DNA from: Bowmanella pacifica
GTDB lineage: Bacteria; Pseudomonadota; Gammaproteobacteria; Enterobacterales; Alteromonadaceae
Length of the DNA: 64,000 nucleotides
Direction: 5' to 3'
Assembly: GCF_014645355.1 (NCBI RefSeq)
Contig: NZ_BMLS01000006.1
Location: 1 to 64,000, forward strand
A program made the translations under genes and the position numbers. Within the stretch, counting starts at the first letter, position 1. Each line of letters begins with the position of its first letter. Shown piece after piece: positions 1 through 11,056 of this stretch. The notes beneath the pieces were generated by a model that saw only the letters and a program-made list of their open reading frames with translations, ran no database searches and was not told the DNA's origin.

Positions 1-35
1 CGGGTGGTCAGGAGAAAACCCAATAAATACCCCAC

Positions 36-71
36 AAAGAAAAATGCCAGTCAGCTTAACTGACTGGCATT
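36..71 (-). terminator. Rho-independent terminator of serS
   Basis: A perfect 12-bp stem (43-54 with 60-71, loop CTTAA) is followed on the minus strand by a T-rich tract (TTTTTCTTTG). It lies about 45 bp beyond the serS stop, so it should end the leftward serS transcript. Confidence 0.85.
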
Positions 72-114
72 AGGCCAATCGGCCCGTTTTTGATGGTTAA
101 ATTACCGCTCTCGC

Positions 115-1413
<1,299 letters not shown>

Positions 1414-1818
1414 TTAACCTTTGTTTATGATCAATTTAATTCCCAGCCACGCCGCTAACAGGCAGCACAGCAGGTTTAACACAATATTGCCCACGGCTTT
1501 CATCCATGCGCCTTGTTGCATCAGCAACAGGGTATCCAGGGAAAACGTGGAAAATGTGGTCAGGGCGCCAATAAAGCCAATGCTAAGAAAGGTTCGCCAA
1601 GGGTGGCCTGCCACATACTCGCTTTCGATCAGGCCATACACTATGCCTATCATCAAAGAGCCGAGAATATTGACGGCCAGTGTACCAAAGGGAAAGCCTT
1701 TACCAAACCATTGCAAAGTCAGTTGCGAGATAAAATAACGTAAGCAGGCGCCCATGGCCCCTCCAGCGGCAATGGTCGCGTATAAAGCAAAACTATTACT
1801 TATAACGTTGCTGCTCAC
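1414..1818 (-). CDS. crcB: Fluoride channel CrcB (Fluc)
   Basis: Small inner-membrane fluoride-specific channel that exports F-; the family works as an antiparallel dimer. The family signatures [11 protein letters not shown] near the N-terminus and the TTFSTFSLD phenylalanine-box/Na+-site motif are both visible, with four hydrophobic segments. I choose the GTG at 1818 because AGGA sits 8 nt upstream and it gives 134 residues, the family size. The frame stays open further upstream inside rarA, but that extension is hydrophilic and unlike the family. The gene overlaps the 3' end of rarA by 23 bp, implying translational coupling. No fluoride riboswitch is visible, since the start lies inside rarA. 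Confidence 0.92.
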   Translation of the reverse strand: MSSNVISNSFALYATIAAGGAMGACLRYFISQLTLQWFGKGFPFGTLAVNILGSLMIGIVYGLIESEYVAGHPWRTFLSIGFIGALTTFSTFSLDTLLLMQQGAWMKAVGNIVLNLLCCLLAAWLGIKLIINKG

Positions 1819-3115
1819 TTTGCTCGTCCTGCTCTCGCAAATAATCCAGTTTGGCACGGATCTGTTTTTCCAGCCCCCGTTCATTAGGCTGATAATAGCG
1901 TTGATTTGCAAGCTGTGGCGGCAGGTAACATTCACCGGCCGCGTAAGCCCCAGGCTCATTGTGGGCATAACGGTATTCGCTGCCGTAGCCCTGCTCTTTC
2001 ATCAGCTTGGTTGGGGCGTTACGTAAATGATGCGGCACCTCAAAATTAGCCTGTTCTCTGGCGTCTTGGCGTGCTTGTTTAAAGGCCGTGTACAGGGCAT
2101 TACTTTTAGCCGCACAGGCACAATAGACCAATGCCTGTGCAATAGCCCGTTCCCCTTCTGCCGGCCCAACCCGATGAAAGATATCCCAGGCATTCAGACA
2201 TACCTGCAAGGCTCTAGGGTCTGCATTGCCGATATCTTCAGAGGCGATAGCCAATAACCGCCGGGCCGCCACTAATGGGTCGCATCCCGCCTCCAGCATA
2301 CGGGCATACCAATACAAAGCACCATCCGGGGAGGAACCTCTTACGGACTTATGCAAGGCGGACAGCATATCGTAAAACTGATCGCCTCCTTTATCGAATG
2401 AGGCCACCTTGCCGCCTACAGCGTCGCGCACGGTCGCAACACTCACCAAGCCTTGTTCGGCAAAATCCGCTGACAACTCAAGGTAATTCAGTACACGCCG
2501 TCCATCACCATCAGCAAGTTCGGTCAACAGTTGACGTGCATCATCAGCCAAGGTGATGCCGTTAAAGCGGCTATCCTGCATCGCCCTAACCAACATCCAA
2601 TCCAGATCCGCGGCTTCAAGCTTCTTAAGCAGATACACCCTGGCTCGGGATAACAACGCCCCATTGAGTTCAAACGAGGGATTTTCGGTAGTGGCGCCGA
2701 TAAAAATCACCGTACCATCTTCAATATGGGGTAAAAACGCGTCCTGCTGGCTTTTGTTAAAGCGGTGGACTTCGTCTACGAACAATAAGGTTTTCTTACC
2801 GAGTGACAAGGCCTGGTGGCGGGCATTGTCGATGGCTTGACGGATTTCCTTGACCCCCGAGGTCACTGCCGAGATGCGTTCAACATGGGCATCACAATAG
2901 CCGGCAATCAATTCGGCCAGGGTGGTTTTTCCTGTCCCAGGCGGGCCCCAAAGGATCATAGAATGGGCTTTACCCTGCTCAATAGCCCTTCGTAGCGGTT
3001 TCCCCTCGCCAAGAATATGCTGCTGCCCGGCGTAGTCTTGCAAGCGTTTTGGCCGCATTAATGCGGCCAGTGGCTGATAGGGGTTATCCTGGCCAAAGTC
3101 CAGTTGCTGGGTCAT
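1796..3115 (-). CDS. rarA: Replication-associated recombination protein RarA (MgsA)
   Basis: AAA+ ATPase related to the clamp-loader/RuvB group that acts at stalled forks and interacts with SSB. Walker A GPPGTGKT is at residues 57-64 and Walker [10 protein letters not shown] at about 111-119. The sensor-1 region [12 protein letters not shown] follows, and the C-terminal half matches the tetramerisation domain. The 439-residue length is normal. The ATG at 3115 overlaps the lolA stop (ATGA, 4 bp), and the same lolA-rarA-crcB-serS order is common in gammaproteobacteria. Confidence 0.96.
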   Translation of the reverse strand: MTQQLDFGQDNPYQPLAALMRPKRLQDYAGQQHILGEGKPLRRAIEQGKAHSMILWGPPGTGKTTLAELIAGYCDAHVERISAVTSGVKEIRQAIDNARHQALSLGKKTLLFVDEVHRFNKSQQDAFLPHIEDGTVIFIGATTENPSFELNGALLSRARVYLLKKLEAADLDWMLVRAMQDSRFNGITLADDARQLLTELADGDGRRVLNYLELSADFAEQGLVSVATVRDAVGGKVASFDKGGDQFYDMLSALHKSVRGSSPDGALYWYARMLEAGCDPLVAARRLLAIASEDIGNADPRALQVCLNAWDIFHRVGPAEGERAIAQALVYCACAAKSNALYTAFKQARQDAREQANFEVPHHLRNAPTKLMKEQGYGSEYRYAHNEPGAYAAGECYLPPQLANQRYYQPNERGLEKQIRAKLDYLREQDEQSEQQRYK

Positions 3116-3744
3116 GGTTTTGGCAAGCTTCCGGTCTGCACCTGGCGTTGATCATCCAGTTCGTAACCATCGGGAAGCGCGAAGCGAAACAGCTCTGCCG
3201 GTAACGAGGCGTTTTGCTGGATATCAGAAAAATCCAGGGTGCTGGTTTGCTGCTGCCTATCCAACAGGCTCAGTGAAACCAGAGTTTTTCCGTCAAATTT
3301 CAGGGTCAGGGTGTCAATCTGGCTGTCCTGATTGTGGCTGCGAATCTGGAAACTGGCGCCCTCGGCAGTCACCGCGAAGTCCTGCCAATGCTGACTGTCC
3401 GGCTGTGCCAATAAAATCAGCGGATTATCTGCCACTGTCGTCTGCTGGTCCATGACAATGGCTTGTTCGACGAAGGGATCAACATGCCAGACAGCTTGGC
3501 CGTCTGCAATCAACAGCGTCTCATGGGGCGCAAATAACTCCCAGCGCAATTGATTGGGCTGCTGAAGTTGCAATTTACCTGTTGCTTCCTGAACGTGCTG
3601 CCCTTGCCCATCCACAACCTGCTGAGAAAAATTAGCCTGAAAACTTTGCAATGCATGCAGTCTGCTTTTGAGGCTATCGGCAGCGTCATCAGCCAAAACT
3701 GGCATGGCCAGGACACACAAACTGGTTAGAAATATTTTCTTCAT
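3112..3744 (-). CDS. lolA: Outer-membrane lipoprotein carrier protein LolA
   Basis: Periplasmic chaperone that takes lipoproteins released by LolCDE and hands them to LolB at the outer membrane. I start it at the ATG at 3744, giving 210 residues with a Sec signal peptide ([18 protein letters not shown], cleavage before DD). An upstream in-frame ATG (3783) would add 13 polar residues before the signal peptide and is unlikely. The mature part shows the LolA pattern ([10 protein letters not shown] near its start, [15 protein letters not shown] near the end). It lies between ftsK and rarA, as in E. coli and Shewanella. Confidence 0.95.
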   Translation of the reverse strand: MKKIFLTSLCVLAMPVLADDAADSLKSRLHALQSFQANFSQQVVDGQGQHVQEATGKLQLQQPNQLRWELFAPHETLLIADGQAVWHVDPFVEQAIVMDQQTTVADNPLILLAQPDSQHWQDFAVTAEGASFQIRSHNQDSQIDTLTLKFDGKTLVSLSLLDRQQQTSTLDFSDIQQNASLPAELFRFALPDGYELDDQRQVQTGSLPKP

Positions 3745-3822
3745 ACACACTTCTTGGTAATTCACACAGTCACATTGTGACAAGTTAAACTGACCATTGC
3801 CTGAATGCGACCTGTCGTAACA

Positions 3823-6207
3823 TCAAACCGGTGGCGGCGCTAATACTTCGCGGTTGCCGTTATGGCCTTGCGCACTCACAACACCACACATCTCCATCTG
3901 CTCAACAATTCGCGCTGCGCGGTTGTAGCCAATTCTGAACTGGCGCTGCACGCTGGACACTGATGCCCGGCGACTTTGGGTCACAAAGGCGACAGCTTCG
4001 TCATACAGTGGGTCTGATTCAGCGTCATCGCCTTCGGCTTGCTCTCCAGGCAGCAACACTTCAGCGCTACCCTCTCCACTTAATATTTCGTCGATATAAT
4101 TCGGTTTACCGCGTTTCTGCCAGTCGGCCACCACCGCATGTACTTCGTGATCATCCACAAAAGCGCCATGTACCCTGGTCGGTACACCGGTGCCTGGCGG
4201 TAAATACAGCATATCCCCTTGTCCCAGCAAGGCTTCTGCGCCCTGCTGATCGAGGATAGTTCGGGAGTCAATCTTAGATGACACCTGGAAAGCAATACGT
4301 GTGGGAATGTTGGCTTTGATAAGACCGGTAATGACATCCACAGACGGGCGTTGAGTAGCCAGCACTAAATGAATACCGGCAGCCCTGGCCTTCTGAGCAA
4401 TACGGGCAATAAGCTCTTCCACTTTTTTGCCGACAATCATCATCATATCGGCAAATTCGTCCACCACTACCACAATGCTGGGCAGCTTTTCCAAATCTGG
4501 CGCTTCGGGATCCATACTCTGCTCTGGCTTCCACAGCGGGTCCTTAATCGGTTCACCGGCTTCAATGGCCTCCGCAATCTTAGCGTTGTAGCCTTTAAGG
4601 TTACGTACCCCCAGCGCAGACATCAGACGATAACGACGTTCCATTTCCCCCACACACCAGCGCAGAGCATTGGCCGCCTCTTTCATATCGGTGACCACTT
4701 CCGCTAACAGATGAGGAATCCCCTCATAAACTGACAACTCCAACATTTTGGGGTCAATCATTATCAGCCGCACATCTTCGGGGCTGGATTTATACAGTAG
4801 CGACAGGATCATCACGTTGACGCCCACCGACTTACCAGAGCCTGTAGTACCAGCCACCAACAAATGGGGCATTTTTGCCAGATCCACCACCACAGGTTTT
4901 CCGGCAATATCCTTACCCAGTACCATGGTCAGGTTAGAGGCAGATTTTTGGAAAGTATCACACTCAATGACTTCGGACAGACGAACCATTTCACGATGTT
5001 TATTCGGCAGTTCCAGGCCAATCACAGATTTCCCCGGAATGACCTCCACCACCCGCACCGATATGGCCGACAAAGCACGGGCCAAATCTTTAGCCAGCGA
5101 AGAAATCTTGGCAACCTTCACCCCAGGGGCTAAATCCAGTTCGAAACGCGTGATCACAGGGCCCGGATATACCCCCACTACTTTGGCCTCGATGTTAAAG
5201 TCCAGAAGTTTAGCTTCAACCAGACGAGAAGCGGCTTCCAGCTCTTCAGGGGAGATAGGGTTTTTCACCTTGTCGGGACGATCGAGAAGATCAAAGGGCG
5301 GGCGCTCCCCTTCCACGGCGAATTCCTGTTCCAGTTCTGCCAGGGTTTTAGGTTTATCTTTGGTCGGCTTCGTTTTCACGGCAGGCGCCGCAGCAGGCGT
5401 GGCTTTTACTGGCTCCGGCTGTTCAAAAACCGCCACATCATCAAAGCTAGGTTCATCATCCAGAGTAAAGACCGGCTCCATAACAGGTTCACGTCTTATC
5501 ACAGGGTCAACCGCAGGTTCCTGACGTGCGGCGACCGGCGCTTCCACAACCTCATCATCTTGCGGTTCCACTGCCTTGGCTCGCTTAGGCAAACTGGGTA
5601 CCTGCATATCCTGAAGCATGGCCGGTAGCCTGCCAAGCCAACGTAAGCCACTGATAGTCCAATCGCCAAGGTGGTCAACCAGCGCTAACCAGGACAGTCC
5701 TGTCATTAAGGTCAATCCGGTACATAAAAAACACAGCAACAGCAGCGTCGTACCCGCCAGATTAAAATAGGGTAACAAGCGCCCACTGATGGCATCTCCT
5801 ACAAAACCACCCGCGGAGAATACATAGATATCATCTGCATTGAGGCTAAACAGCGCCGTGGCACCAATTATCGATAAAATACAGCCAATCAGCCGCAGGC
5901 CTATAGTAAGGTAATCCAGTTCCAGCAAATCTTTGGTTTGCTGAAATAAAAACCAGCCTAGCAAGGCAATGCCAAATGGAAAAGCGTAGGCAATATAACC
6001 AAAGCTATTTAAGAGGATGTCTGCAAACCAGGCACCAATAGAGCCCGCTGCATTTTGCACGTCTTCACGAAAACCCGCCTGGCTCCAGCTTGGGTCGGCG
6101 GGGTCAAAAGAGGCCAAAGCGAGCAACAGGTACAGCGCAAACATGCTGCACACTATCATGCCCACTTCCATAATCCGTTGGATACCAGAAAGTCGCGCCA
6201 TAATCAT
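3823..6207 (-). CDS. ftsK: DNA translocase FtsK
   Basis: Septal DNA pump that clears chromosome termini and activates XerCD recombination at dif. About four membrane segments lie in the first 190 residues, followed by a short Pro/Glu/Ala-rich linker. The RecA-like motor has Walker A GTTGSGKS at 453-460 and Walker B in [14 protein letters not shown]. The C-terminal winged-helix gamma domain (about residues 725-790, ending in APPPV) reads KOPS sites. At 794 residues it is much shorter than E. coli FtsK (1329), the difference being the linker, as is common outside enterics. The ATG at 6207 has no good Shine-Dalgarno; ATG 6201 is an alternative. Confidence 0.97.
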   Translation of the reverse strand: MIMARLSGIQRIMEVGMIVCSMFALYLLLALASFDPADPSWSQAGFREDVQNAAGSIGAWFADILLNSFGYIAYAFPFGIALLGWFLFQQTKDLLELDYLTIGLRLIGCILSIIGATALFSLNADDIYVFSAGGFVGDAISGRLLPYFNLAGTTLLLLCFLCTGLTLMTGLSWLALVDHLGDWTISGLRWLGRLPAMLQDMQVPSLPKRAKAVEPQDDEVVEAPVAARQEPAVDPVIRREPVMEPVFTLDDEPSFDDVAVFEQPEPVKATPAAAPAVKTKPTKDKPKTLAELEQEFAVEGERPPFDLLDRPDKVKNPISPEELEAASRLVEAKLLDFNIEAKVVGVYPGPVITRFELDLAPGVKVAKISSLAKDLARALSAISVRVVEVIPGKSVIGLELPNKHREMVRLSEVIECDTFQKSASNLTMVLGKDIAGKPVVVDLAKMPHLLVAGTTGSGKSVGVNVMILSLLYKSSPEDVRLIMIDPKMLELSVYEGIPHLLAEVVTDMKEAANALRWCVGEMERRYRLMSALGVRNLKGYNAKIAEAIEAGEPIKDPLWKPEQSMDPEAPDLEKLPSIVVVVDEFADMMMIVGKKVEELIARIAQKARAAGIHLVLATQRPSVDVITGLIKANIPTRIAFQVSSKIDSRTILDQQGAEALLGQGDMLYLPPGTGVPTRVHGAFVDDHEVHAVVADWQKRGKPNYIDEILSGEGSAEVLLPGEQAEGDDAESDPLYDEAVAFVTQSRRASVSSVQRQFRIGYNRAARIVEQMEMCGVVSAQGHNGNREVLAPPPV

Positions 6208-6371
6208 TTAATTGTTATATATAAATTGCCACTGCAAACAACCTGCAAAGATACCAGCCACATTCGCAAAATCCTAGCGTAGTGGCTCATAAACCCTGTT
6301 TTTATTGCCAGTATTTTCACGGTTGAACAAATCTTGTTCGGGGTGTCGCTAAACGCCAACAGCAGGTGGGA

Positions 6372-6857
6372 TTATTTGAGGTTAATTTTCAAAATGCCGG
6401 TATGCTTCACTTCTTCCATTACCACGTAGGTTCGCGACTCACTGACACCAGGCAAGCTCAGTAAGGTATCGCCCAGCAACTTTCGGTAGCTGGACATGTC
6501 CGCCACTCTGGCTTTGAGCAAAAAGTCGAAATCCCCTGCTACCAGATGGCATTCCTGAATATCGTCAAGTTTACGAACCGCAGCAGAAAATTCTGCGAAG
6601 ATGTCGGTGGATGTCTTGGTTAAGGTTATCTCAACAAAGACTAACATGGCCGCACCAAGCTTGGCCGGTTCAACCTTGGCGTGATAGCCTGTTATGTACC
6701 CTTGTTGCTCCAAACGCCTGACCCGTTCTAAGCAAGGTGTGGCACTTAGGCCAACCCGACGGGATAATTCCACGTTGGAAAGACGGCCATCTTTTTGCAG
6801 CTCCACCAAAATATTACGGTCGATACGGTCAAGATGTTTAGGGGTTTTAACAAGCAT
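6372..6857 (-). CDS. lrp: Leucine-responsive regulatory protein Lrp
   Basis: Global feast/famine transcription factor of amino-acid metabolism. The N-terminal helix-turn-helix (LDRIDRNILVELQKDGRLSN, then VELSRRVGLSATPCLERVRR) and the C-terminal RAM/ligand domain (ECHLVAGDFDFLLKARV) are very close to E. coli Lrp. I use the ATG at 6857 (161 residues), which has GGAA 6 nt upstream, rather than the TTG at 6872. It is transcribed divergently from ald with about 125 bp between the start codons. Lrp is a plausible direct regulator of ald, but I did not find a clear Lrp site. Confidence 0.95.
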   Translation of the reverse strand: MLVKTPKHLDRIDRNILVELQKDGRLSNVELSRRVGLSATPCLERVRRLEQQGYITGYHAKVEPAKLGAAMLVFVEITLTKTSTDIFAEFSAAVRKLDDIQECHLVAGDFDFLLKARVADMSSYRKLLGDTLLSLPGVSESRTYVVMEEVKHTGILKINLK

Positions 6858-6983
6858 ACAAAGTTCCGACAAATCGACGTTTAGCAGGATTATATGCCGA
6901 AATTAACATTTTTTCAGCATACTCTTCCGTAAATCTTTTCATATACTTCACAACCCCATTTTTCCGCAAAGGTTAAACAGAAC

Positions 6984-8114
6984 ATGTTGATCGGTGTACC
7001 CAAAGAAATAAAAAATCATGAATACCGTGTAGGACTGACGCCCGCTGCCGTAAAGGAATTTGTCACCCACGGCCATAACGTGGTTGTGCAGAAAGACGCT
7101 GGCACAGCCATTGGCTTTACTGATGATCAGTATGTGGCTGCAGGCGCAACCATCAGTGATAAGGCAGAAAGCATTTTCGACAACGCTGAAATGATCGTGA
7201 AGGTCAAAGAGCCTCAGCCCAACGAATGTAAGATGCTGAGCAAGGGGCAAACCCTCTACACCTACCTGCATTTAGCACCTGATCCAACGCAAACAGAGCT
7301 GTTGGTAGCGTCCGGCGCTACCTGTATTGCTTATGAAACTGTTACTGATGCTCGCAATGGTTTGCCATTGTTGGCCCCTATGTCAGAAGTGGCTGGCCGT
7401 ATGTCTATTCAGGCCGGCGCCCATTATCTGGAGAAGGCCCATGGTGGTAGCGGCACATTGTTGGGTGGTGTACCTGGTGTAGCGCCAGGAAAAGTACTGA
7501 TTGTCGGCGGTGGTGTGGTTGGCACTAACGCCGCGAAGATGGCCATTGGCCTTGGCGCCGATGTCACTATTTTAGACCGTTCCCTGCCCCGTTTGCGCGA
7601 ACTGGACGATATCTTCCGTGGTCAACTGAAAACCGTTTATTCGACCGTAGATGCCATTGAGCATTATTCTTCCAAAGCGGATCTGGTTATCGGTGCTGTG
7701 CTTATCCCTGGCGCTGCGGCTCCTAAGCTGCTGACCGCGGAACATATCCGTAATATGAAAGAAGGCTCTGTTGTCGTTGACGTGGCTATCGACCAGGGTG
7801 GCTGTTTTGAAACTGCTCGCGCCACCACCCATCAGGATCCAGTTTATACGGTTGACGGTGTGGTGCATTATTGCGTGGCTAATATGCCTGGTGGTGTTGC
7901 CCGCACGTCCACCATGGCACTGAACAACGCTACCCTGCCCTTTGGTTTAGCACTGGCCAACAAAGGTCCGAAGCAAGCCATGTTGGATGACGTTCACCTG
8001 TTAAACGGTTTGAATGTTCATGAAGGCAAGGTGACTTACAAAGCCGTGGTTGATGCCTTGGGTAGCCAATTGGGTTTGACCTACACCGATGCCCGTACTG
8101 CATTGGGTGGCTAA
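6984..8114 (+). CDS. ald: Alanine dehydrogenase
   Basis: NAD-dependent oxidative deamination of L-alanine to pyruvate and ammonium, which lets alanine serve as a carbon and nitrogen source. The start [18 protein letters not shown] is diagnostic for the family. The Rossmann dinucleotide-binding motif [16 protein letters not shown] lies near residue 171, and a conserved segment around [11 protein letters not shown] follows. The 376-residue length is typical. It sits divergently from lrp, a pairing also seen in Shewanella and relatives, and is followed by a strong terminator at 8134-8160. Confidence 0.97.
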   Translation: MLIGVPKEIKNHEYRVGLTPAAVKEFVTHGHNVVVQKDAGTAIGFTDDQYVAAGATISDKAESIFDNAEMIVKVKEPQPNECKMLSKGQTLYTYLHLAPDPTQTELLVASGATCIAYETVTDARNGLPLLAPMSEVAGRMSIQAGAHYLEKAHGGSGTLLGGVPGVAPGKVLIVGGGVVGTNAAKMAIGLGADVTILDRSLPRLRELDDIFRGQLKTVYSTVDAIEHYSSKADLVIGAVLIPGAAAPKLLTAEHIRNMKEGSVVVDVAIDQGGCFETARATTHQDPVYTVDGVVHYCVANMPGGVARTSTMALNNATLPFGLALANKGPKQAMLDDVHLLNGLNVHEGKVTYKAVVDALGSQLGLTYTDARTALGG

Positions 8115-8133
8115 ATTTCTTTAACTGAAAACC

Positions 8134-8160
8134 AAAGGCGCTCAGTTGAGCGCCTTTTTT
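8134..8160 (+). terminator. Rho-independent terminator of ald
   Basis: The stem AAGGCGCTC/GAGCGCCTT with loop AGTT is followed by a run of T residues. It ends ald. The convergent GST gene stops only 9 bp further on, so the hairpin may also work weakly for it. Confidence 0.9.
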
Positions 8161-8168
8161 ATACGGTA

Positions 8169-8822
8169 TTATCCTTGCTTGGGCACCAGCACTTTTGCGC
8201 AGGAAGGGTGCGTGGCTTTCATACGCATCACATATTGGTAAACAGCACAGTCTTCACTTACCAAGGCAAAAGGAGTTTTAAGTTGTGTTGCATAATACAG
8301 TGAAGGTAACGCCATAGCGTCGGCCAGACTGAATTCACTACCAAACAGGTAGCCCCCTTCTTCTGACAACCACTTTTCTACCAAAGCCAAAGCATCTAGT
8401 GCCGCCGGTTTGTTCATCTCTATGACATCCAAACGCGGCGTCCCTTCCGGTCCTTTTGGAAAGACCAGTTCCAGCATGTAATCACGGATCAGCGCATGAT
8501 TAATATAGTTGGCCAGTAGTAGTACCCTTTCATCCAACTTCGCTGCCAACCAAGGATCCTGAGGCTGCAATTTGGGGCCCGGAAACTGATTATCCAAATA
8601 GCGAATAATACTGGAAGATTCACAAAGCACCTTATCCCCACTCAGTAATACCGGCATCTTGCCATAGGGGTGCCAGGCCAGGTGCTGCTCACCCTTAAAC
8701 GGAACCTCGTGTCCCGCCACCGTCGTACCCATACTGTAAGGTATCTGCTTTTCTTCACACACCAGTTGCGCCACCCGGCCGAAGCTACTAAAGGGCACGG
8801 AATATATATGAACTTTTTGCAT
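8169..8822 (-). CDS. Glutathione S-transferase family protein
   Basis: A 217-residue protein with an N-terminal thioredoxin-like domain (HIYSVPFSSFGRVAQLVCEE, then the cis-Pro region GKMPVLL and the glutathione-binding CESSSIIRYLD) and an all-helical C-terminal domain containing FSLADAMALPSLYY. This is the canonical GST layout. The substrate cannot be told from sequence. It is divergent from a TetR regulator across a short region holding a perfect palindrome, so it is probably that repressor's target and may detoxify an electrophile. Confidence 0.9.
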   Translation of the reverse strand: MQKVHIYSVPFSSFGRVAQLVCEEKQIPYSMGTTVAGHEVPFKGEQHLAWHPYGKMPVLLSGDKVLCESSSIIRYLDNQFPGPKLQPQDPWLAAKLDERVLLLANYINHALIRDYMLELVFPKGPEGTPRLDVIEMNKPAALDALALVEKWLSEEGGYLFGSEFSLADAMALPSLYYATQLKTPFALVSEDCAVYQYVMRMKATHPSCAKVLVPKQG

Positions 8823-8868
8823 AACGTCTCCTTTGATTATTCACTTGCTTCAGCATAGAAAATGCCTA

Positions 8869-8888
8869 AATATGTTCAAGAACATATT
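8869..8888. promoter_or_regulatory. Palindromic operator between gst and tetR
   Basis: AATATGTTC and GAACATATT form a perfect inverted repeat with a 2-bp centre. It lies 19 bp before the chosen start of the TetR gene and 47 bp before the GST start. The size and symmetry fit a TetR-family dimer site. Confidence 0.6.
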
Positions 8889-8906
8889 CTGAATCAGGAT
8901 ACATAT

Positions 8907-9437
8907 ATGGCCTGGAAGCACAGCCACAAAGAACAAACCCGCGAGCGCATTTTAGCCAGTGCCGCTCGTTTGTTTACCGAACATGGTTTTGAACAAATCA
9001 GTATTGACCAGGTGATGACAGACGCCAAGCTGACCCGGGGCGCGTTTTACGCCCATTTCACATCAAAGTCGGCACTTTACCGAGAGGCTATACAGACGGC
9101 GGCCAATAACAGTATTAGCCTTCTTCCCCCGACACCCAGCCATACAGAATTGGCTGAGCGGTATTTGTCTCCCGAACACGTTAAGGGCCACGGCAGGCGC
9201 TGCCCACTGGCTTTTCTCGTTACCGATATCAGTCAGCGTGACAATGAAGTGAGAGATACTTATACCAGCACGTTTCAGGGCATGGTGCGGTTACTTGAAT
9301 CCGGTGGTTTGTGTCGAGAAAAAGCCCTGCAACAGGCGGTATTAATGGTAGGAGGTGTAGCCATTGGCAGAGCACTTAATGATGACGACCTCATCAACGA
9401 GATGCTCCAAAGCTGCCGCCCCCACGCTGAGATTTGA
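8907..9437 (+). CDS. TetR/AcrR family transcriptional regulator
   Basis: A 176-residue repressor-type protein. The N-terminal helix-turn-helix (RERILASAARLFTEHGFEQ, then ISIDQVMTDAKLTRGAFYAHF) is a textbook TetR DNA-binding domain. The ligand domain contains RCPLAFLVTDISQRD. I start at ATG 8907, with AGGA 7 nt upstream. A start at 8862 is possible, but it would run through the palindromic operator and add residues outside the domain. It is divergent from a GST gene and probably represses it and itself through the 8869-8888 palindrome. Confidence 0.9.
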   Translation: MAWKHSHKEQTRERILASAARLFTEHGFEQISIDQVMTDAKLTRGAFYAHFTSKSALYREAIQTAANNSISLLPPTPSHTELAERYLSPEHVKGHGRRCPLAFLVTDISQRDNEVRDTYTSTFQGMVRLLESGGLCREKALQQAVLMVGGVAIGRALNDDDLINEMLQSCRPHAEI

Positions 9438-9505
9438 AACCTGATAAGACGATAGCGGATAATAACAGACCGCATTTTCCTTTGTGATCTAAAGAGGACG
9501 CTCCA

Positions 9506-9787
9506 ATGGCACGAAAAGCCGCTGCACTGCATATATTGGTAAAAACCGAACAAGAATGTTTGGCCCTTAAACAACAGTTAGCTAAAGGTGGTAGCTTCCA
9601 GCAATTGGCGAAGAAGCATTCCTTATGTCCTTCAGGGAAACGAGGCGGAGATTTAGGAGAGTTTGCCCAAGGCCAGATGGCACCCGCTTTTGACAAAGCG
9701 GTGTTTAAAGGTCCTGAACTGGAAATCCAAGGCCCGGTGAAAACTCGCTTTGGCTATCATCTGATTAAGGTACTCTACAAACGCTAA
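9506..9787 (+). CDS. ppiC: Parvulin-type peptidyl-prolyl cis-trans isomerase C
   Basis: Single-domain cytoplasmic parvulin (93 residues, no signal peptide) that catalyses cis/trans isomerisation of prolyl bonds. The pattern is complete: HILVKTE at the start, [15 protein letters not shown] in the middle, and the end [18 protein letters not shown]. The size matches E. coli PpiC. The putative transporter gene starts 24 bp downstream on the same strand, so they may be cotranscribed. Confidence 0.93.
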   Translation: MARKAAALHILVKTEQECLALKQQLAKGGSFQQLAKKHSLCPSGKRGGDLGEFAQGQMAPAFDKAVFKGPELEIQGPVKTRFGYHLIKVLYKR

Positions 9788-9811
9788 CCGTAAATTACGC
9801 GCAGGCATCAA

Positions 9812-11056
9812 ATGGCGATACAAATGCAAGTACCAACCCAAGACTTCACCACGCTGGATGCTGTCCTGCTAACATTAAGCCTGGCTTTGGTGGTATGGCT
9901 ATTACAACCTCGCGTTAAAAACTCCGTGTTCTGGCAAGCAACAGTAACCCCACTGGCCTCAATAATTGGCAGCGGCTTTCTGGTGGTTGTGCCGCTGCTG
10001 GCCAATATTGCCGGACATTGGGCAGGGATAGCCATTGTGGCTATAGTCTTGCTGTCATGGTGGCTGGGCAGTGCAATGCGCTACAGCATGCAGGTTGAAG
10101 AGCTGGAACAGGCGATGCCTCAGGATAAGCTCTTATTAGGTTTGGAGCGCTTCGCCGACATAGCACTTGCCTTTGCTTATGTTATTTCCATTACTTTTTA
10201 TATTAGGCTGATGACAGGCTTCGTGTTAACCGGTCTGGATATCTATTCAGAGTTTAATGCGAACATCGCGGCCAGCCTGGTGCTGGGCATTATTGGCCTT
10301 TACGGGCTCTTAAAGGGTCTGCACGGGCTTGAGCGCTTGGAAGAATACTCGGTCAGTGTAAAACTCGCCATTATTGCCGCTTTGCTGGTGGGTTTACTGT
10401 GGCAGGATATTCAGCAGGGCTATCATTGGCATGGCCTAGCCAGCCCCGAGCAACCTTGGTGGCAAAGTCTATGTCAACTCGCCGGTATGTTGCTTATTGT
10501 GCAGGGGTTTGAAACCAGTAAATACCTGGCCTCTCAATATCCGGCATCAATAAGAATTCGCTCAATGGCGTTGGCTCAAATATTGGCAGCCTTTATTTAC
10601 ATCAGCTTTGTGGTATTGGCGATGCCCTTTATGGGACAGTTTGTTGGGACTACGCCCAGTGAAACCGCGATCATCACCGTATCGGCGCAAATTACCCTTA
10701 TCTTACCCACTTTGCTCATTATTGCTGCTGCTATGAGTCAGTTCAGTGCCGCCATTGCTGACACCATAGGTGCAGGTGGTGTAGTGGAACAGCAGAGCCG
10801 CTATCGAATTCGCGCGCGTGGTCTTTATCCGGTGATCAGTCTGCTTAGTTTAATACTGCTTTGGAGCAGCAATATATTCCAGCTGGTTAGCTATGCCTCC
10901 AGAGCCTTCGCCTTTTACTACCTGTTACAAGCGTTGATTGCGGCACGGCACTGTGCCATACGTGAACATGCACCTAAGCGGGTCGCCTCTTATCTGAGTT
11001 TAGCCTTGCTTATGTTGCTTATCGTTCTTTTCGCCGAGGCAGTGGAAGGCCACTAA
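9812..11056 (+). CDS. Putative APC-superfamily-like integral membrane protein
   Basis: A 414-residue very hydrophobic protein with about ten to eleven predicted membrane segments. I do not recognise the family precisely. The segment TPLASIIGSGFLVVVPLLAN near the N-terminus resembles the unwound GSG helix of amino acid-polyamine-organocation carriers, and another run (LLIVQGFETSKYLAS) is compatible with that fold. This assignment is inference. No extra soluble domain is present. The gene follows ppiC by 24 bp, and its stop overlaps the stop of the convergent diguanylate cyclase by 4 bp. Confidence 0.6.
   Translation: MAIQMQVPTQDFTTLDAVLLTLSLALVVWLLQPRVKNSVFWQATVTPLASIIGSGFLVVVPLLANIAGHWAGIAIVAIVLLSWWLGSAMRYSMQVEELEQAMPQDKLLLGLERFADIALAFAYVISITFYIRLMTGFVLTGLDIYSEFNANIAASLVLGIIGLYGLLKGLHGLERLEEYSVSVKLAIIAALLVGLLWQDIQQGYHWHGLASPEQPWWQSLCQLAGMLLIVQGFETSKYLASQYPASIRIRSMALAQILAAFIYISFVVLAMPFMGQFVGTTPSETAIITVSAQITLILPTLLIIAAAMSQFSAAIADTIGAGGVVEQQSRYRIRARGLYPVISLLSLILLWSSNIFQLVSYASRAFAFYYLLQALIAARHCAIREHAPKRVASYLSLALLMLLIVLFAEAVEGH

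Noticed and set aside
4748-5524. 258-codon open frame on the plus strand opposite ftsK
   Set aside because: Low-complexity Ser/Arg-rich translation that mirrors the ftsK linker and motor; no domain, and ftsK is certain on the other strand.
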